Source of the DNA: Desulfovibrio sp. DV
GTDB taxonomy: Bacteria; Desulfobacterota; Desulfovibrionia; Desulfovibrionales; Desulfovibrionaceae
Length of the DNA stretch: 64,000 bases
Direction: 5' to 3'
Assembly: GCF_001936595.1 (NCBI RefSeq)
Contig: NZ_MLBG01000010.1
Location: forward strand, 1 to 64,000
This document shows positions 1 through 7,419 of this stretch, one piece after another. The position numbers and the translations under genes were made by a program. The notes under the pieces were generated by a model. The model did not search any database, was not told where the DNA came from, and saw only the letters and a list, made by a program, of their open reading frames with translations. The stretch's first letter is position 1. Every line of letters begins with the position of its first letter.

Positions 1-15
1 CCGTCATTATATCGT

Positions 16-489
16 TTAATTGAATAGTTTCAATAAGTATATAGCAGCGACCTTGTCAATCACCTCTTCGGCCAGGGTCGCGTCTCCGGTCTTGTACCGC
101 ATGAAGACTTCGTTGACCTGCATGTGCAGTTCAGGGGAGAGCCACTTGGCATAGGCCAGGGCAATCTGCCAGTGGGCGAAGGTTCCGACGCCGTGCTTGA
201 CGTGGATGAGGGCCGTTTTTGGCCCTCCACTTTTGGCCGCAAGGTGATTGATGAAATCCCTCGGGCCGGCGCTCCGAATCCAGTTCTTGGGACGATCCTT
301 CAATTCACCTCCCGCCGCCTTCCACAAATCCGTCAGACTGATAAGCCCGTCAGCATTCGTGGCCACCAGCTTGTCGCCAATCAGGAACTTCGCCGGCAGG
401 GTCTTGAACGGGGCCTGTTCAACCGGCTGGACTTGGACCGGCTTACGAATGGCCGGAAGGTTGAAGATCGGTGCGGCAGGCTTCAGCAC
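16..489 (-). CDS. KilA-N domain protein
   Basis: The product is about 157 residues from a GTG start at 489. It has a KilA-N type core (KFLIGDKLVATNADGLISLT, then a W-R region, then GTFAHWQIALAYAKWLSPEL). KilA-N domains bind nucleic acid and are typical of phage and satellite regulators and anti-repressors; the target here cannot be told. The reading frame stays open upstream to position 582, directly behind the recombinase TGA, and that upstream part encodes a second, truncated copy of the domain's end (SAYAHWKAAVAYARRLGLEV). The gene may therefore be a shortened or rearranged version of a longer KilA-N protein. Expression probably depends on the recombinase transcript, because no gap remains for a promoter. 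Confidence 0.75.
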   Translation of the reverse strand: MLKPAAPIFNLPAIRKPVQVQPVEQAPFKTLPAKFLIGDKLVATNADGLISLTDLWKAAGGELKDRPKNWIRSAGPRDFINHLAAKSGGPKTALIHVKHGVGTFAHWQIALAYAKWLSPELHMQVNEVFMRYKTGDATLAEEVIDKVAAIYLLKLFN

Positions 490-582
490 GGCCGGATGGT
501 TGAAAGTAACGCTGACCTCAAGACCCAGACGCCGAGCATAGGCAACAGCAGCCTTCCAGTGGGCGTAGGCGGAGGTAGGACG

Positions 583-2223
583 TCATCCCTTTATTGCAAA
601 CCGAGACTCCTTCAAGTACGAGAGATCAACGCCGAAATCCAGCTTGAGCACATGCGGCATCAGCATAGCCGGATCAGTCGGCAACTTTGTATATCGTCCC
701 GCCGTCTCGCCTTGTGTCGCATGTCCGGTCAGCCAGTCAACAACTTGGACGGGAACTTCTTTGTGTATCAGATTGGTCGTAAACGTGTGACGAAAGCTGT
801 GAAACGACTTCGCACCAGCGATACCAACCCGCTTGACGTACTTGCCGAACCATGTTGACACCGAATGTCCATACTTGAAATTGACCCTATTCAATGCTGG
901 AAACACTCTAACAACTCCTGACCGCCTGACTCCATCAACGTAACGACTGAAGCCCAGGTCTTCATCAATAAACGGGTGAACCGGGACAATGCGTTTGCTT
1001 GTCGCCGTCTTAACCCTTTTATCCTCAGCGTTGTCATTGATGTCGATGACCAGCAAGCCGCCAATACGCTTAACGTCATCAACGTGTAGTTGTGACAGTT
1101 CTTCGATCCTAGCGCCCGTATAGAGTCCGAGCAATGGAATCCAAAACGGCCATGGCTCCTTCATCCTGTCCCCAGGATAGCCCTTACCGAACATGATGGC
1201 GAGGTCATCACTGGAAAACATGTCTCTCTCATCCCGTGCGCTGCGCTTTTCTGGCATAGATAACCGGTGAAACACGTTCTTATCAACGTAGCCATGCCGC
1301 TCGGCATAGTCGAACAACCCAGATGCAGCCTGGATCAAGTTGTTTATCGTCCTTGGAGACAGGTTCTTCCCTTTGCTGACATGGGCCAATAGCCGTTCCT
1401 TGTACGTCCTGGCGAACTCGTGATTCACCGCTGATATTTCGGCATCGCCCATCAATTCAGTCAATGTGGCTATTTTCCTCGGGTACTCCAACCGCGTCCG
1501 TTCGCCCCAGGCATCCGAAACAGTCTTTTCCTGGACATACAAAGCGATAACATCTGACAACTTGCGCCCATCAATAGAGACGACTGGGGCATCAACCTGT
1601 TGAACGACAGGGGCGGGGCTGGAAAATGGTTCGATATTGTACTCAATATCCCCGTCGCTCCTGCGTCGAATGACGTCCAGGGCAAGAGCCAGCCCTTGGG
1701 TGTAATTGTAGCAGGCCTCGCTGAACTCTGGTTCCCAGGGCGAAACATCGGCCTTGTTCTCTACCAGCAAGTCCCTAACGGGCTTAGACATGTGCGTCCA
1801 CCGCTTCTCTCTGACAAGCCCGTCCAGAATCATTTGCCCTTCGTCTGGATCATCGATTGGCACAAGCTCATCATACGGACCATCAGGCTTCGGGAGATCG
1901 ACGGTGAATTTATACGACCAGGGGTCTCGAATCCTGTTAAGTCTGTCCTGCTCAAGGATGCGGACCAGTTCCTTATGAACAAGCTCGTAAACGGCGTCAC
2001 TGCTCAACTCAGACATTTTTCCAGCCCTCAATTCGTTGACGAACGCAAACACGACGACAGCCAGGGCAAGGGCTTTAACCCTCGCTTCTCGCAGTCGTCC
2101 AGTCCCCAGAGACATTCGCAGTTCAGTGCGCCCAAGACGTGGGCGAAGATCAGCAGGAAGACAAAATCGGAAATGAACGGTGCCCGCACGGGACACCAGA
2201 TACGAGGGAGCGCGACCAGCCAC
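583..2223 (-). CDS. Tyrosine recombinase (integrase of element 2)
   Basis: A site-specific recombinase of about 546 residues. The C-terminal catalytic domain shows the expected residues: Arg in LYTGARIEELSQL, HxxR in HSFRHTFTTN, His in LTGHA and the likely nucleophilic Tyr in AGRY. The N-terminal part (PSYLVSRAGTVHFRFCLP) resembles the DUF6538-type start of many phage integrases. I chose GTG at 2223, preceded by AGGG, over an upstream ATG at 2319, because the first 32 residues of the longer form look non-coding. The gene starts about 150 bp from the att copy at 2373-2396, so it probably integrates at tRNA-Leu as its neighbour does. The in-frame stop is followed at once by KilA-N coding sequence. 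Confidence 0.9.
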   Translation of the reverse strand: MAGRAPSYLVSRAGTVHFRFCLPADLRPRLGRTELRMSLGTGRLREARVKALALAVVVFAFVNELRAGKMSELSSDAVYELVHKELVRILEQDRLNRIRDPWSYKFTVDLPKPDGPYDELVPIDDPDEGQMILDGLVREKRWTHMSKPVRDLLVENKADVSPWEPEFSEACYNYTQGLALALDVIRRRSDGDIEYNIEPFSSPAPVVQQVDAPVVSIDGRKLSDVIALYVQEKTVSDAWGERTRLEYPRKIATLTELMGDAEISAVNHEFARTYKERLLAHVSKGKNLSPRTINNLIQAASGLFDYAERHGYVDKNVFHRLSMPEKRSARDERDMFSSDDLAIMFGKGYPGDRMKEPWPFWIPLLGLYTGARIEELSQLHVDDVKRIGGLLVIDINDNAEDKRVKTATSKRIVPVHPFIDEDLGFSRYVDGVRRSGVVRVFPALNRVNFKYGHSVSTWFGKYVKRVGIAGAKSFHSFRHTFTTNLIHKEVPVQVVDWLTGHATQGETAGRYTKLPTDPAMLMPHVLKLDFGVDLSYLKESRFAIKG

Positions 2224-2338
2224 TGAAATACCCTGCCCTTGGTCCGTACCAGCGATTCGGACCAGCAGTTCGTACCAATCACCCAAATGACGGGTTGGCC
2301 GGTGAAAAGAACGAAACATCCCGAGAAAGAAAAAGAAA

Positions 2339-2363
2339 AAGGCCGGGACGTTATCCCAGCCTT
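2339..2363 (-). terminator. Rho-independent terminator after the left att copy
   Basis: The 9-bp arms 2339-2347 and 2355-2363 (one mismatch) form a GC-rich hairpin. On the minus strand it is followed by a T-rich run (TTTTTCTTTTTC). It lies 10 bp beyond the tRNA-like att copy, as the terminator at 15081-15112 lies beyond the intact tRNA, so it may be the terminator that once served a tRNA reconstituted at this junction. Confidence 0.7.
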
Positions 2364-2372
2364 TTCCAGATG

Positions 2373-2396
2373 TATGGTGCGAAGGGGGGACTCGAA
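2373..2396. repeat. Left attachment site copy of element 1
   Basis: The stretch repeats the 3' end of tRNA-Leu at 15163-15186. TATGGTGC and then GAAGGGGGGACTCGAA (16 bp) are identical, and one C is missing between the two blocks. Similarity stops directly afterwards, as expected for the att core of an element that integrates at a tRNA 3' end. The core is the TPsiC arm plus the acceptor stem of the tRNA. Confidence 0.85.
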
Positions 2397-2448
2397 ATTT
2401 AGCTCTATTGCTTAGTAATTACAGAGAAAGATAAATTATATTTTTTGC

Positions 2449-2467
2449 ATACCCCGAAATATACCCC
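2449..2467. promoter_or_regulatory. Putative integrase arm-type sites, left end
   Basis: ATACCCC occurs twice, 12 bp apart (2449-2455 and 2461-2467), with GAAAT between. The same motif pair (TACCCC, spacer GACAAA, TACCCC) occurs near the other end at 15032-15049, together with a single copy at 15003. A motif shared by both ends and placed 55-160 bp inside the att cores is what arm-type integrase sites look like. This is inferred from position and identity only. Confidence 0.5.
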
Positions 2468-2630
2468 CAAAATAATTCCCTGGACCGCTTCCCCTCCCCT
2501 ACCCATCGCCACCACCGTGTCTGATTTTCGTACACGGTGAGCAAGCCGCCGTCGCCCCGATCCAGGCCCGCGCCACGAGTTGACGATATTTCGGCAATTG
2601 GCACCCGGCCACCATGTCGATGCCCGGCCT

Positions 2631-2731
2631 TTTTTAGGTGTAGCACTCCCGTAGCACTTCCGGCGCTTTTTCAGGTGTCAGCCGATTGTCAGCCGCGCCA
2701 CCCTTTTTTATGTGTAAGTTTGGTGTAAGTT
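2631..2731. repeat. Array of three 36-bp units with doubled words
   Basis: Three units each begin with a C-T5 run (CTTTTTTA or CTTTTTCA), then a G/T-rich triplet, then an 8-bp word, three bases and the same word again, 11 bp from its first copy. The word differs between units: GTAGCACT (2640 and 2651), GTCAGCCG (2677 and 2688) and GTAAGTTY (2714 and 2725). The frame is conserved, the words are not, yet the two copies in each unit agree. I see no credible gene in 2400-2865. The function is unknown; see the findings. Confidence 0.75.
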
Positions 2732-2865
2732 CTGACGCCAGCCACCCCGGCCCACAGCCCCATATCCTTCCCAGGATCGACGCCAGCCCCAGCCATGACC
2801 TTTGCCCCATGCCGACCACCTGGGGGGCTACAGCATCGCTAAGGGCCTCGGCAGCACGGCCAGGA

Positions 2866-3375
2866 TTATAAACCTCGGGGCGCTTCTGAGGAAAGCTTGG
2901 CCTCTATCAGATGGGAGGGGAGGCGGCAGACGGGGTCATTGAGGAGGGCCAAAAGAGTAAGGCGGTACTCCTCCTGTGTGAGGATCGATTCCTCCAGCAT
3001 CCGGTCCAGTAACCAAAGGGTTCCATTGCACGGTATTTTTTCCCGTTCTGCAAATTTCCTCATCAACCCATCACCGGACAGAAGATGCCATTCACGCTTT
3101 GCCGCCAGGGCAAGGGCTACACAATCTGGACCACTCAATCCTTTGGCTTTCATCTGGAAAAATTCCGCAATCGCCATCTCGTCGGCATCCAAGCTTTCAA
3201 CTCGAAGCCCCCAGTCCAACAGATTGTCTTTGCTGCATGACGCCAATGTAATTAACTCATTTTCATACAATAGGTCAGGAATTACGATCTCATGTGGCAA
3301 TTTAAAAAGATGTTTAAGGATGTTATGTGCGTCAAACTCTATGAGGATTGAAGTGTCACTGACAAGTATAAGCAT
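2866..3375 (-). CDS. PIN-domain protein, putative toxin nuclease
   Basis: The product is about 169 residues. It starts LILVSDTSILIEFD, the first acidic strand of a PIN nuclease fold, with further acidic positions in the middle (SLDADEMAIAEF) and near SGPDCVALALAAKR and LLSGDGLMRKFA. PIN proteins are usually Mg-dependent ribonucleases and often act as toxins. I chose ATG at 3375, five bases after the stop of the upstream XRE-metallopeptidase gene; a longer reading would overlap that gene. Close coupling to a DNA-binding partner suggests a toxin-antitoxin or defence pair. No ribosome site is obvious, so translation may depend on coupling. Confidence 0.8.
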   Translation of the reverse strand: MLILVSDTSILIEFDAHNILKHLFKLPHEIVIPDLLYENELITLASCSKDNLLDWGLRVESLDADEMAIAEFFQMKAKGLSGPDCVALALAAKREWHLLSGDGLMRKFAEREKIPCNGTLWLLDRMLEESILTQEEYRLTLLALLNDPVCRLPSHLIEAKLSSEAPRGL

Positions 3376-3379
3376 TGTT

Positions 3380-4441
3380 TTATTCGGTACCAACCAGTTT
3401 GAGACGAACATCTTGTACCGACATACCAAGCAGCTCAGAAGCTTTTGAAAGTGAAATCATCTCTTCAGCGAGGGCGCGCAAGACCAGACGAAGAAATCTG
3501 TTGGGCTTTTCGTTACAGTCCTCACAGGCAAGCGGCTCCGGTTCAATTTTGCGCCATGAACGACCCTGCGGACTCATGCTAAACCTTTCGTATTCGTGTC
3601 CAGGGATGATTTTTAAGTCCTTGAGACGATAAACTAATGCCGATGCACTTATCCCGAGGAGCCGTTTTACAAGCATCAACTCTGCGAGTGCCAAGCAGCT
3701 GCGATCTTCCCCAAACTCTCGACGAACAGCTACCGCAGGTGCCAAGAATGCACCTGCAAATCGCTGACAGGCCTTTTCTTCTTTAATGTCCCCAGCAATG
3801 TCGAGGACAGCATGCCCTAACTCGTGAGCAAGAGTTAAACGGCGACGCTCAATCCCCTTGGACTTATTACATGCAACTGCCCTTACAGGCGAATAACCTT
3901 GCCGTTCTACCTCGCAGGTAATGCCATCGACAGAATCAGGAAGATCGCGGATCACAACCTTGATACCATGCTCCTCCATGAGTTCGACCATGTCTGGGAT
4001 AGGATCGTGGCCCAAATCCCAAGCCACGCGCAACTCTTCAGCCGCGTGCTCAGCGTCCTCCAGGGTCTCAACCCGGAGAGGGAATCCTTCGGGCAATTTC
4101 CACGCAGTCTCCGGAGCACCCACGATCTCCTCAATGATCAGGTACCGCTCTAGAACATCAAGGATTTCCGCTTGGACCGCAGCGCGTTCGCTCGCTTTAG
4201 TGATCGACTTTTTTCGAAAATCAAGACGGCCGAGACGAATGCCTGATGCCGACATCAGGAAGGAGGGGGCAACGTCTAGAGCTTTGGAAAGAGCAATTAG
4301 GATTTGGGAGCCGGGTCGGCTTCTGCCGGACTCGTAGTGTCCAATTCCTTGAGCAGAAACGATACCACCAGTCTTATCCGCCAGAGCCCGTAATGACAGC
4401 CCTACACGTTTTCGGGCTAGTTTTAGTCTCTCAGCATTCAT
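3380..4441 (-). CDS. XRE-family regulator fused to an ImmA/IrrE metallopeptidase
   Basis: The product is about 353 residues. Residues 1-60 form a helix-turn-helix (LARKRVGLSLRALADKTG, then GIGHYESGRSRPG). A DUF955 (ImmA/IrrE) zinc peptidase follows, with the HELGH motif near residue 205. The C-terminal part carries a Cys pair (CEDC) and a helical tail. In phages and integrative elements such proteins cleave repressors; in toxin-antitoxin-like pairs they act as the antitoxin or sensor. ATG at 4441 was chosen for the AGGGGG ribosome site just upstream. The next gene downstream, coding for a PIN nuclease, starts five bases after this stop. A promoter with a possible operator lies directly upstream. 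Confidence 0.88.
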   Translation of the reverse strand: MNAERLKLARKRVGLSLRALADKTGGIVSAQGIGHYESGRSRPGSQILIALSKALDVAPSFLMSASGIRLGRLDFRKKSITKASERAAVQAEILDVLERYLIIEEIVGAPETAWKLPEGFPLRVETLEDAEHAAEELRVAWDLGHDPIPDMVELMEEHGIKVVIRDLPDSVDGITCEVERQGYSPVRAVACNKSKGIERRRLTLAHELGHAVLDIAGDIKEEKACQRFAGAFLAPAVAVRREFGEDRSCLALAELMLVKRLLGISASALVYRLKDLKIIPGHEYERFSMSPQGRSWRKIEPEPLACEDCNEKPNRFLRLVLRALAEEMISLSKASELLGMSVQDVRLKLVGTE

Positions 4442-4460
4442 GCGTCCCCCTACTGTCTGC

Positions 4461-4495
4461 TTTACAAAATACTCCTGAAATGGGGAAAATGTAAA
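4461..4495 (-). promoter_or_regulatory. Promoter and possible operator of the XRE-metallopeptidase gene
   Basis: On the minus strand TTTACA (4490-4495) and TATTTT (4466-4471) are 18 bp apart, a good sigma-70 type pair 25 bp upstream of the start codon. TTTACA and TGTAAA also form an inverted pair (4461-4466 and 4490-4495) across the promoter, a plausible binding site for the gene's own helix-turn-helix domain. Confidence 0.5.
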
Positions 4496-4605
4496 CAAAG
4501 GATTTCAGTCCCAGGGCATCTTCAAACTCCCCATGAGGCGATATTACCAGCCCCGGCAGCCCGGCCAGGATGACAAGCCCGGCCTCGGCCTGCTACCAGC
4601 CCGAC

Positions 4606-4797
4606 ATGGCGAAACCGATGCTTACCATTCTCCCCGGCTGGGACATGTACGAGTTCCACCTCGCAGCCGTCGCCGCATTGCGAAAGGCTGGCCTTCTTGA
4701 CCAAGCCCGGGAGCTTCACCAGCGAGGGCTGGACGCGCCGTCATTTTACCACATGCGGGAACTGGTCTTGGAGTATGTGGCCTTACGGACGGGTTGA
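4606..4797 (+). CDS. Small hypothetical protein
   Basis: A 63-residue reading frame (an upstream ATG at 4570 would add 12 residues). The sequence looks protein-like and helical (LAAVAALRKAGLLDQARELH), reminiscent of a single TPR-like hairpin, and ends at TGA near 4797. It is the only plausible plus-strand gene in element 1. The ribosome site is weak for both starts, so it could be a chance frame. No function can be assigned. Confidence 0.35.
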   Translation: MAKPMLTILPGWDMYEFHLAAVAALRKAGLLDQARELHQRGLDAPSFYHMRELVLEYVALRTG

Positions 4798-4840
4798 CCC
4801 AGACCACCCCTTTTTCCCGGTCGAAAAAGTCCTGAAATCT

Positions 4841-4956
4841 TGTCCCACGCGTCCTATCCCCGTGGGACAGGTTTAACCCGCGCCAGTGCTTGGTTTGCGG
4901 GCTTTGTCCCACTGTCCCACGCTATAGGGTTGGGACAGTGGGACAGCGATGGGACA
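4841..4956. repeat. Iteron cluster A with a 15-bp inverted repeat (crr-like)
   Basis: TGTCCCA or its complement occurs at 4841, 4863, 4905, 4913, 4931, 4939 and 4950. Four of these form a perfect inverted repeat with arms TGTCCCACTGTCCCA (4905-4919) and its complement (4931-4945) around an 11-bp spacer. The same arms recur at 8807-8848 beside the primase-helicase gene. By analogy with P4, which needs two iteron regions (ori and crr), this may be a second replication site. Confidence 0.6.
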
Positions 4957-5021
4957 AGACAAAAAATATGCTCTCCAAGACCGAAGGCGGCAGCGGGAAT
5001 ATCCACTTCTCGCGCGGGGGA

Positions 5022-5591
5022 ATCCTGGTAACCATCCTGGTAACCACCAGCCGGTTGCCACCCCTCGCGTGAAAGATCACTGGCAACCCCCCTGGCAACT
5101 TGTCCCGGGAGGTGCGCACTCGCGCGCGAGGGGAATGCCGCGCACAAAACCGCGCAACATCGCACACCCGACGACGGGAAGCCTCGTCCTTCCTGGCTTC
5201 CAAGGGCATGGGCTTGCGCGGTTTGCTTTTCGCGGTGCGCACTCTCTCGCGAAGGAATTTCTGCGAACCAGGGCGTGAACTGCGAACCAGACAACAGGTT
5301 TTAAGAGGTTCCCGCACCATCGGCAGATCGGCTTTTTCTGACTATTGCTTACCCGCGGTCTGACCTCGGGGGAGGCGAAAGCGGGCGTGGCTATCTCAAT
5401 ATTTATCAATACGACGCCAGCGCCGGACACAAGTTTTCCCAAGTAGCCGGCCTGCCCACATGCGGCCGACTTCAGGTTTTTTCAGGTCCGACACCGTGGG
5501 CGGCAATGTGAGTTTTTGTGAGGTCCGACACCATGGCCGGCGACTGAACTTTTCTGAATCAGGCCACACCCGCCAACGTGAGTTTTCGTGA
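5022..5591. repeat. Non-coding stretch of doubled short words
   Basis: Successive word pairs occur here. ATCCTGGTAACC is tandem at 5022-5045. CTGGCAAC is at 5080 and 5092, CCGCGCA at 5138 and 5150, and CTGCGAACCAG at 5261 and 5280. A regular set follows: TTCAGGT at 5471 and 5481, TGTGAG at 5507 and 5517, CTGAA at 5544 and 5554, CGTGA at 5577 and 5587. In that set the copies are 10 bp apart, separated mainly by T, and the units repeat every 33-37 bp. GGTCCGACACC follows the first two units. I see no credible gene between 4800 and 5828. Confidence 0.7.
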
Positions 5592-5787
5592 CCACCTGGG
5601 CGAAGACCATACCCGTGCATCTGCTGCACCCGAACCACTTACAGAACCAGGAAGCGGCCCACCTCCAACCGGAGACAGGCCGCCTGTATATCGTATTTGT
5701 TTAATACACCTGTTCTTGCCTGGACCTCGACGGAATCTTCGCCGCAGGTTGATAGCCGTATTTGTCCGTATTTTTCGGGCCAACTGG

Positions 5788-5812
5788 ATGACACATCAAG
5801 TCACTGTGTCAT
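5788..5812. terminator. Hairpin after the early gene run
   Basis: The perfect 8-bp arms ATGACACA (5788-5795) and TGTGTCAT (5805-5812) with a 9-base loop lie 17 bp beyond the stop of the gene ending at 5829. No clear T-run follows, so it may be a weak terminator or a 3' stabilising hairpin, or a protein-binding palindrome. Confidence 0.35.
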
Positions 5813-5828
5813 GTTGTCGGTTCATTTC

Positions 5829-6188
5829 TTACGCGCACGCGCCCGCGCGCGTACATGTCCGTTTACTAACCGTGGCACTACCCAGCGCCTTGGCAACTTT
5901 CCTTCCGGCCGGCGTCAGATGCACCCCGGTATATGGCTTTCGTACCACCAGCCCTCGCGCCTCCAACCTTGTGATGGAGTTTGACAGAGCGACGGTTGCG
6001 GCCTTGTATTTCGGTCCCACATCCCCCGGGGAGAAGTAGTTCCGCAAGCACTCCCGGGTCCGGGGAAATCCATACACAAGCATGAGAATATCCCGGCGTC
6101 TGACACTGCCGCCCATTTTCAGGGCTAAGGCCAGGATGCTTTTTTGCAGCGAGGACAAGCGCGTGGTCGAGGGGCAATTTTCTTTCAC
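5829..6188 (-). CDS. Winged-helix DNA-binding protein
   Basis: The product is 119 residues. It reads as a winged helix: LSSLQKSILALALKMGG opens the first helices, VALSNSITRLEARGLVVRK is the recognition helix and GVHLTPAGRKVAKAL the wing and last helix, a MarR/PadR-like order. It probably regulates element genes. The start ATG at 6188 overlaps the stop of the upstream Cys-rich gene (ATGA), so the two are translationally coupled. It is the last gene of the run that begins at the AlpA gene. The C-terminal tail (KRTCTRAGACA) is unusual. Confidence 0.65.
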   Translation of the reverse strand: MKENCPSTTRLSSLQKSILALALKMGGSVRRRDILMLVYGFPRTRECLRNYFSPGDVGPKYKAATVALSNSITRLEARGLVVRKPYTGVHLTPAGRKVAKALGSATVSKRTCTRAGACA

Positions 6189-6658
6189 AACGCCTCGCCG
6201 GTTCCGACCGGCTGGGCCGAAGTATGGGTCGGGATGGTTTCGCTAAATCCTGGGGCACTATCGGCCTCCTGTGTGGCGCTACCGAACAGAGAAATAGCCC
6301 GCGCCCGTCGCTGTTCCCGGGTCTTGGCCGAGTAGTACGGCGACACACCCCGGCGGAAGGGCCAGACCGGGCACGGGGGCAAGGACAAATAGCATTTGCC
6401 AGCAGTGCAGCGGGGCACGTCGCCTTCGGGGGCGCAGGCTGCGCAATAGTCCTTGATGACCCGCAACAGCCGCCGGGATGCGCCGTCCGCGATGACTCCT
6501 GATCTGTAGGCGTAAAAGGCGCAATCCGAGGACGGGCATTCCGGCACCAGCGAAGGGCTACCGCCCATGCACTGAACGCAGAACATGCGGATGGATTCCA
6601 AGGCGGTCTTCCGGGGGCCGTCGTAACCAGGAACGGCTGGCGTTGATTTCTTGGGCAT
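6185..6658 (-). CDS. Cys-rich zinc-binding protein of the element
   Basis: The product is about 157 residues from ATG at 6658, chosen for GGAGGAAG six bases upstream. It contains many Cys in pairs: FCVQCMGG, ECPSSDC, YCAACAPEGDVPRC, KCYLSLPPC. These suggest one or two structural zinc sites. The N-terminal stretch (PRKTALESIRMFCVQCMGG) recalls small phage and island proteins next to replication genes. The role is unknown. It lies in the early gene run between the resolvase and the winged-helix gene and overlaps the latter by four bases. Confidence 0.6.
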   Translation of the reverse strand: MPKKSTPAVPGYDGPRKTALESIRMFCVQCMGGSPSLVPECPSSDCAFYAYRSGVIADGASRRLLRVIKDYCAACAPEGDVPRCTAGKCYLSLPPCPVWPFRRGVSPYYSAKTREQRRARAISLFGSATQEADSAPGFSETIPTHTSAQPVGTGEAL

Positions 6659-6801
6659 GGTGACTTCCTCCATGTGGAAATCAGAAAAAATTCTTGGAGC
6701 AGGTACTACAGCACAGGGGACCCATGCGCTTCATGGGGGGCATAGCCGGGGGGTTATCCCTTGCTCCCCTGTCCAAACTTATTGGACCCCACGGGGGGGG
6801 G

Positions 6802-7419
6802 CTACCCGCTTCCGATTCCCTGGCGTCTCGCCCACCATGCCAGAAGCAAAGCATCCGCACGGCCGTGATCCTTCTTCCGGCCGAGGGCAGCGTCGGGGAA
6901 CAACCGCCTTGCTGTTGCCAGCGATGCGGCCTTCGTGTCCTTGCCTGCCTTCTTGTCCACCAGACCACGTTGCCAGTCCTGGGGGCGAGGCGATACGTAG
7001 GGGATGGCGAGGGCAGCAAGGATGCCGTGCCATGTGCCGACGTTCTGGCCGAAGCTGAACATGGAGACGGTGCCTTGACCGGGCATGGCGTGGACCTTCT
7101 CCAGTGCAGCGAGGCGCACGTCGAACCGGGCAAGCCAGTCGGCCAGCCTGGGGACAACAAGCGCAGGGTCGCCGGGCCAGTCCATCAACTCGTGGCCGGC
7201 ATCATGGACCAAGGCAGCGCAGCCGGTAGCTCCGGGGTCAATGCCGATGAAGGCGACGGGGCGGCCTGTCTGCTTTCGCCCTGCATTATCAGGCACAGTA
7301 GCCCGGTCTTGCGATTTCTTGCGCTGCAACTTGCGGTCGAGGGCTTCCAGTTCGGCAATGGCCTGAGCCTCGACGGCGGCTTCGGGATCGGTCGGGATGA
7401 GGGGGAGACGCTTATTCAT
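6802..7419 (-). CDS. RuvC-like Holliday junction resolvase (phage type)
   Basis: The product is about 205 residues with an RNase H-like fold. FIGIDPGATGCAAL supplies the first catalytic Asp, LAALEKVHAMPGQG the Glu, and KKDHGRADALLLAWWAR the last acidic cluster. SMFSFGQNVGTWHGIL is typical of the phage RuvC-like group. Such enzymes cut branched DNA that forms in replication and recombination. I chose ATG at 7419 with AAGGTGG upstream. The frame overlaps the upstream zinc-ribbon gene by eight bases, in line with a co-transcribed replication module. Confidence 0.85.
   Translation of the reverse strand: MNKRLPLIPTDPEAAVEAQAIAELEALDRKLQRKKSQDRATVPDNAGRKQTGRPVAFIGIDPGATGCAALVHDAGHELMDWPGDPALVVPRLADWLARFDVRLAALEKVHAMPGQGTVSMFSFGQNVGTWHGILAALAIPYVSPRPQDWQRGLVDKKAGKDTKAASLATARRLFPDAALGRKKDHGRADALLLAWWARRQGIGSG

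Larger units (their letters stand above)
1..2396. mobile_element. Element 2: right end of a second island, cut by the window edge
   Basis: This stretch holds a tyrosine recombinase whose 5' end points at the att copy at 2373-2396, followed by a KilA-N protein gene of the kind common in phages. The arrangement att, recombinase, cargo copies that of the neighbouring element 1, so I infer a second element integrated at the same tRNA-Leu target, in tandem. The other end lies outside the window, so its size and nature are unknown. The alternative is a remnant of an older element whose other genes have decayed. Confidence 0.55.

Noticed and set aside
583-585. Recoding of the recombinase TGA to fuse it with KilA-N
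   Set aside because: The frame does continue, but tyrosine recombinases end normally near this point, and there is no sign of a selenocysteine element or frameshift signal. A gene junction explains it better.
124-858. Plus-strand reading frame of 244 residues
   Set aside because: It is antisense to the recombinase and KilA-N genes, which have clear motifs; its composition is unlike a protein.
2419-2646. Minus-strand 75-residue frame beside the left att site
   Set aside because: It overlaps the arm-site and doublet region, has no ribosome site and no protein-like pattern.
5471-5591. CRISPR array
   Set aside because: There is no identical repeat of 24 bp or more and no spacer of constant length; units share only a word-doubling pattern. 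No cas gene is in the window.
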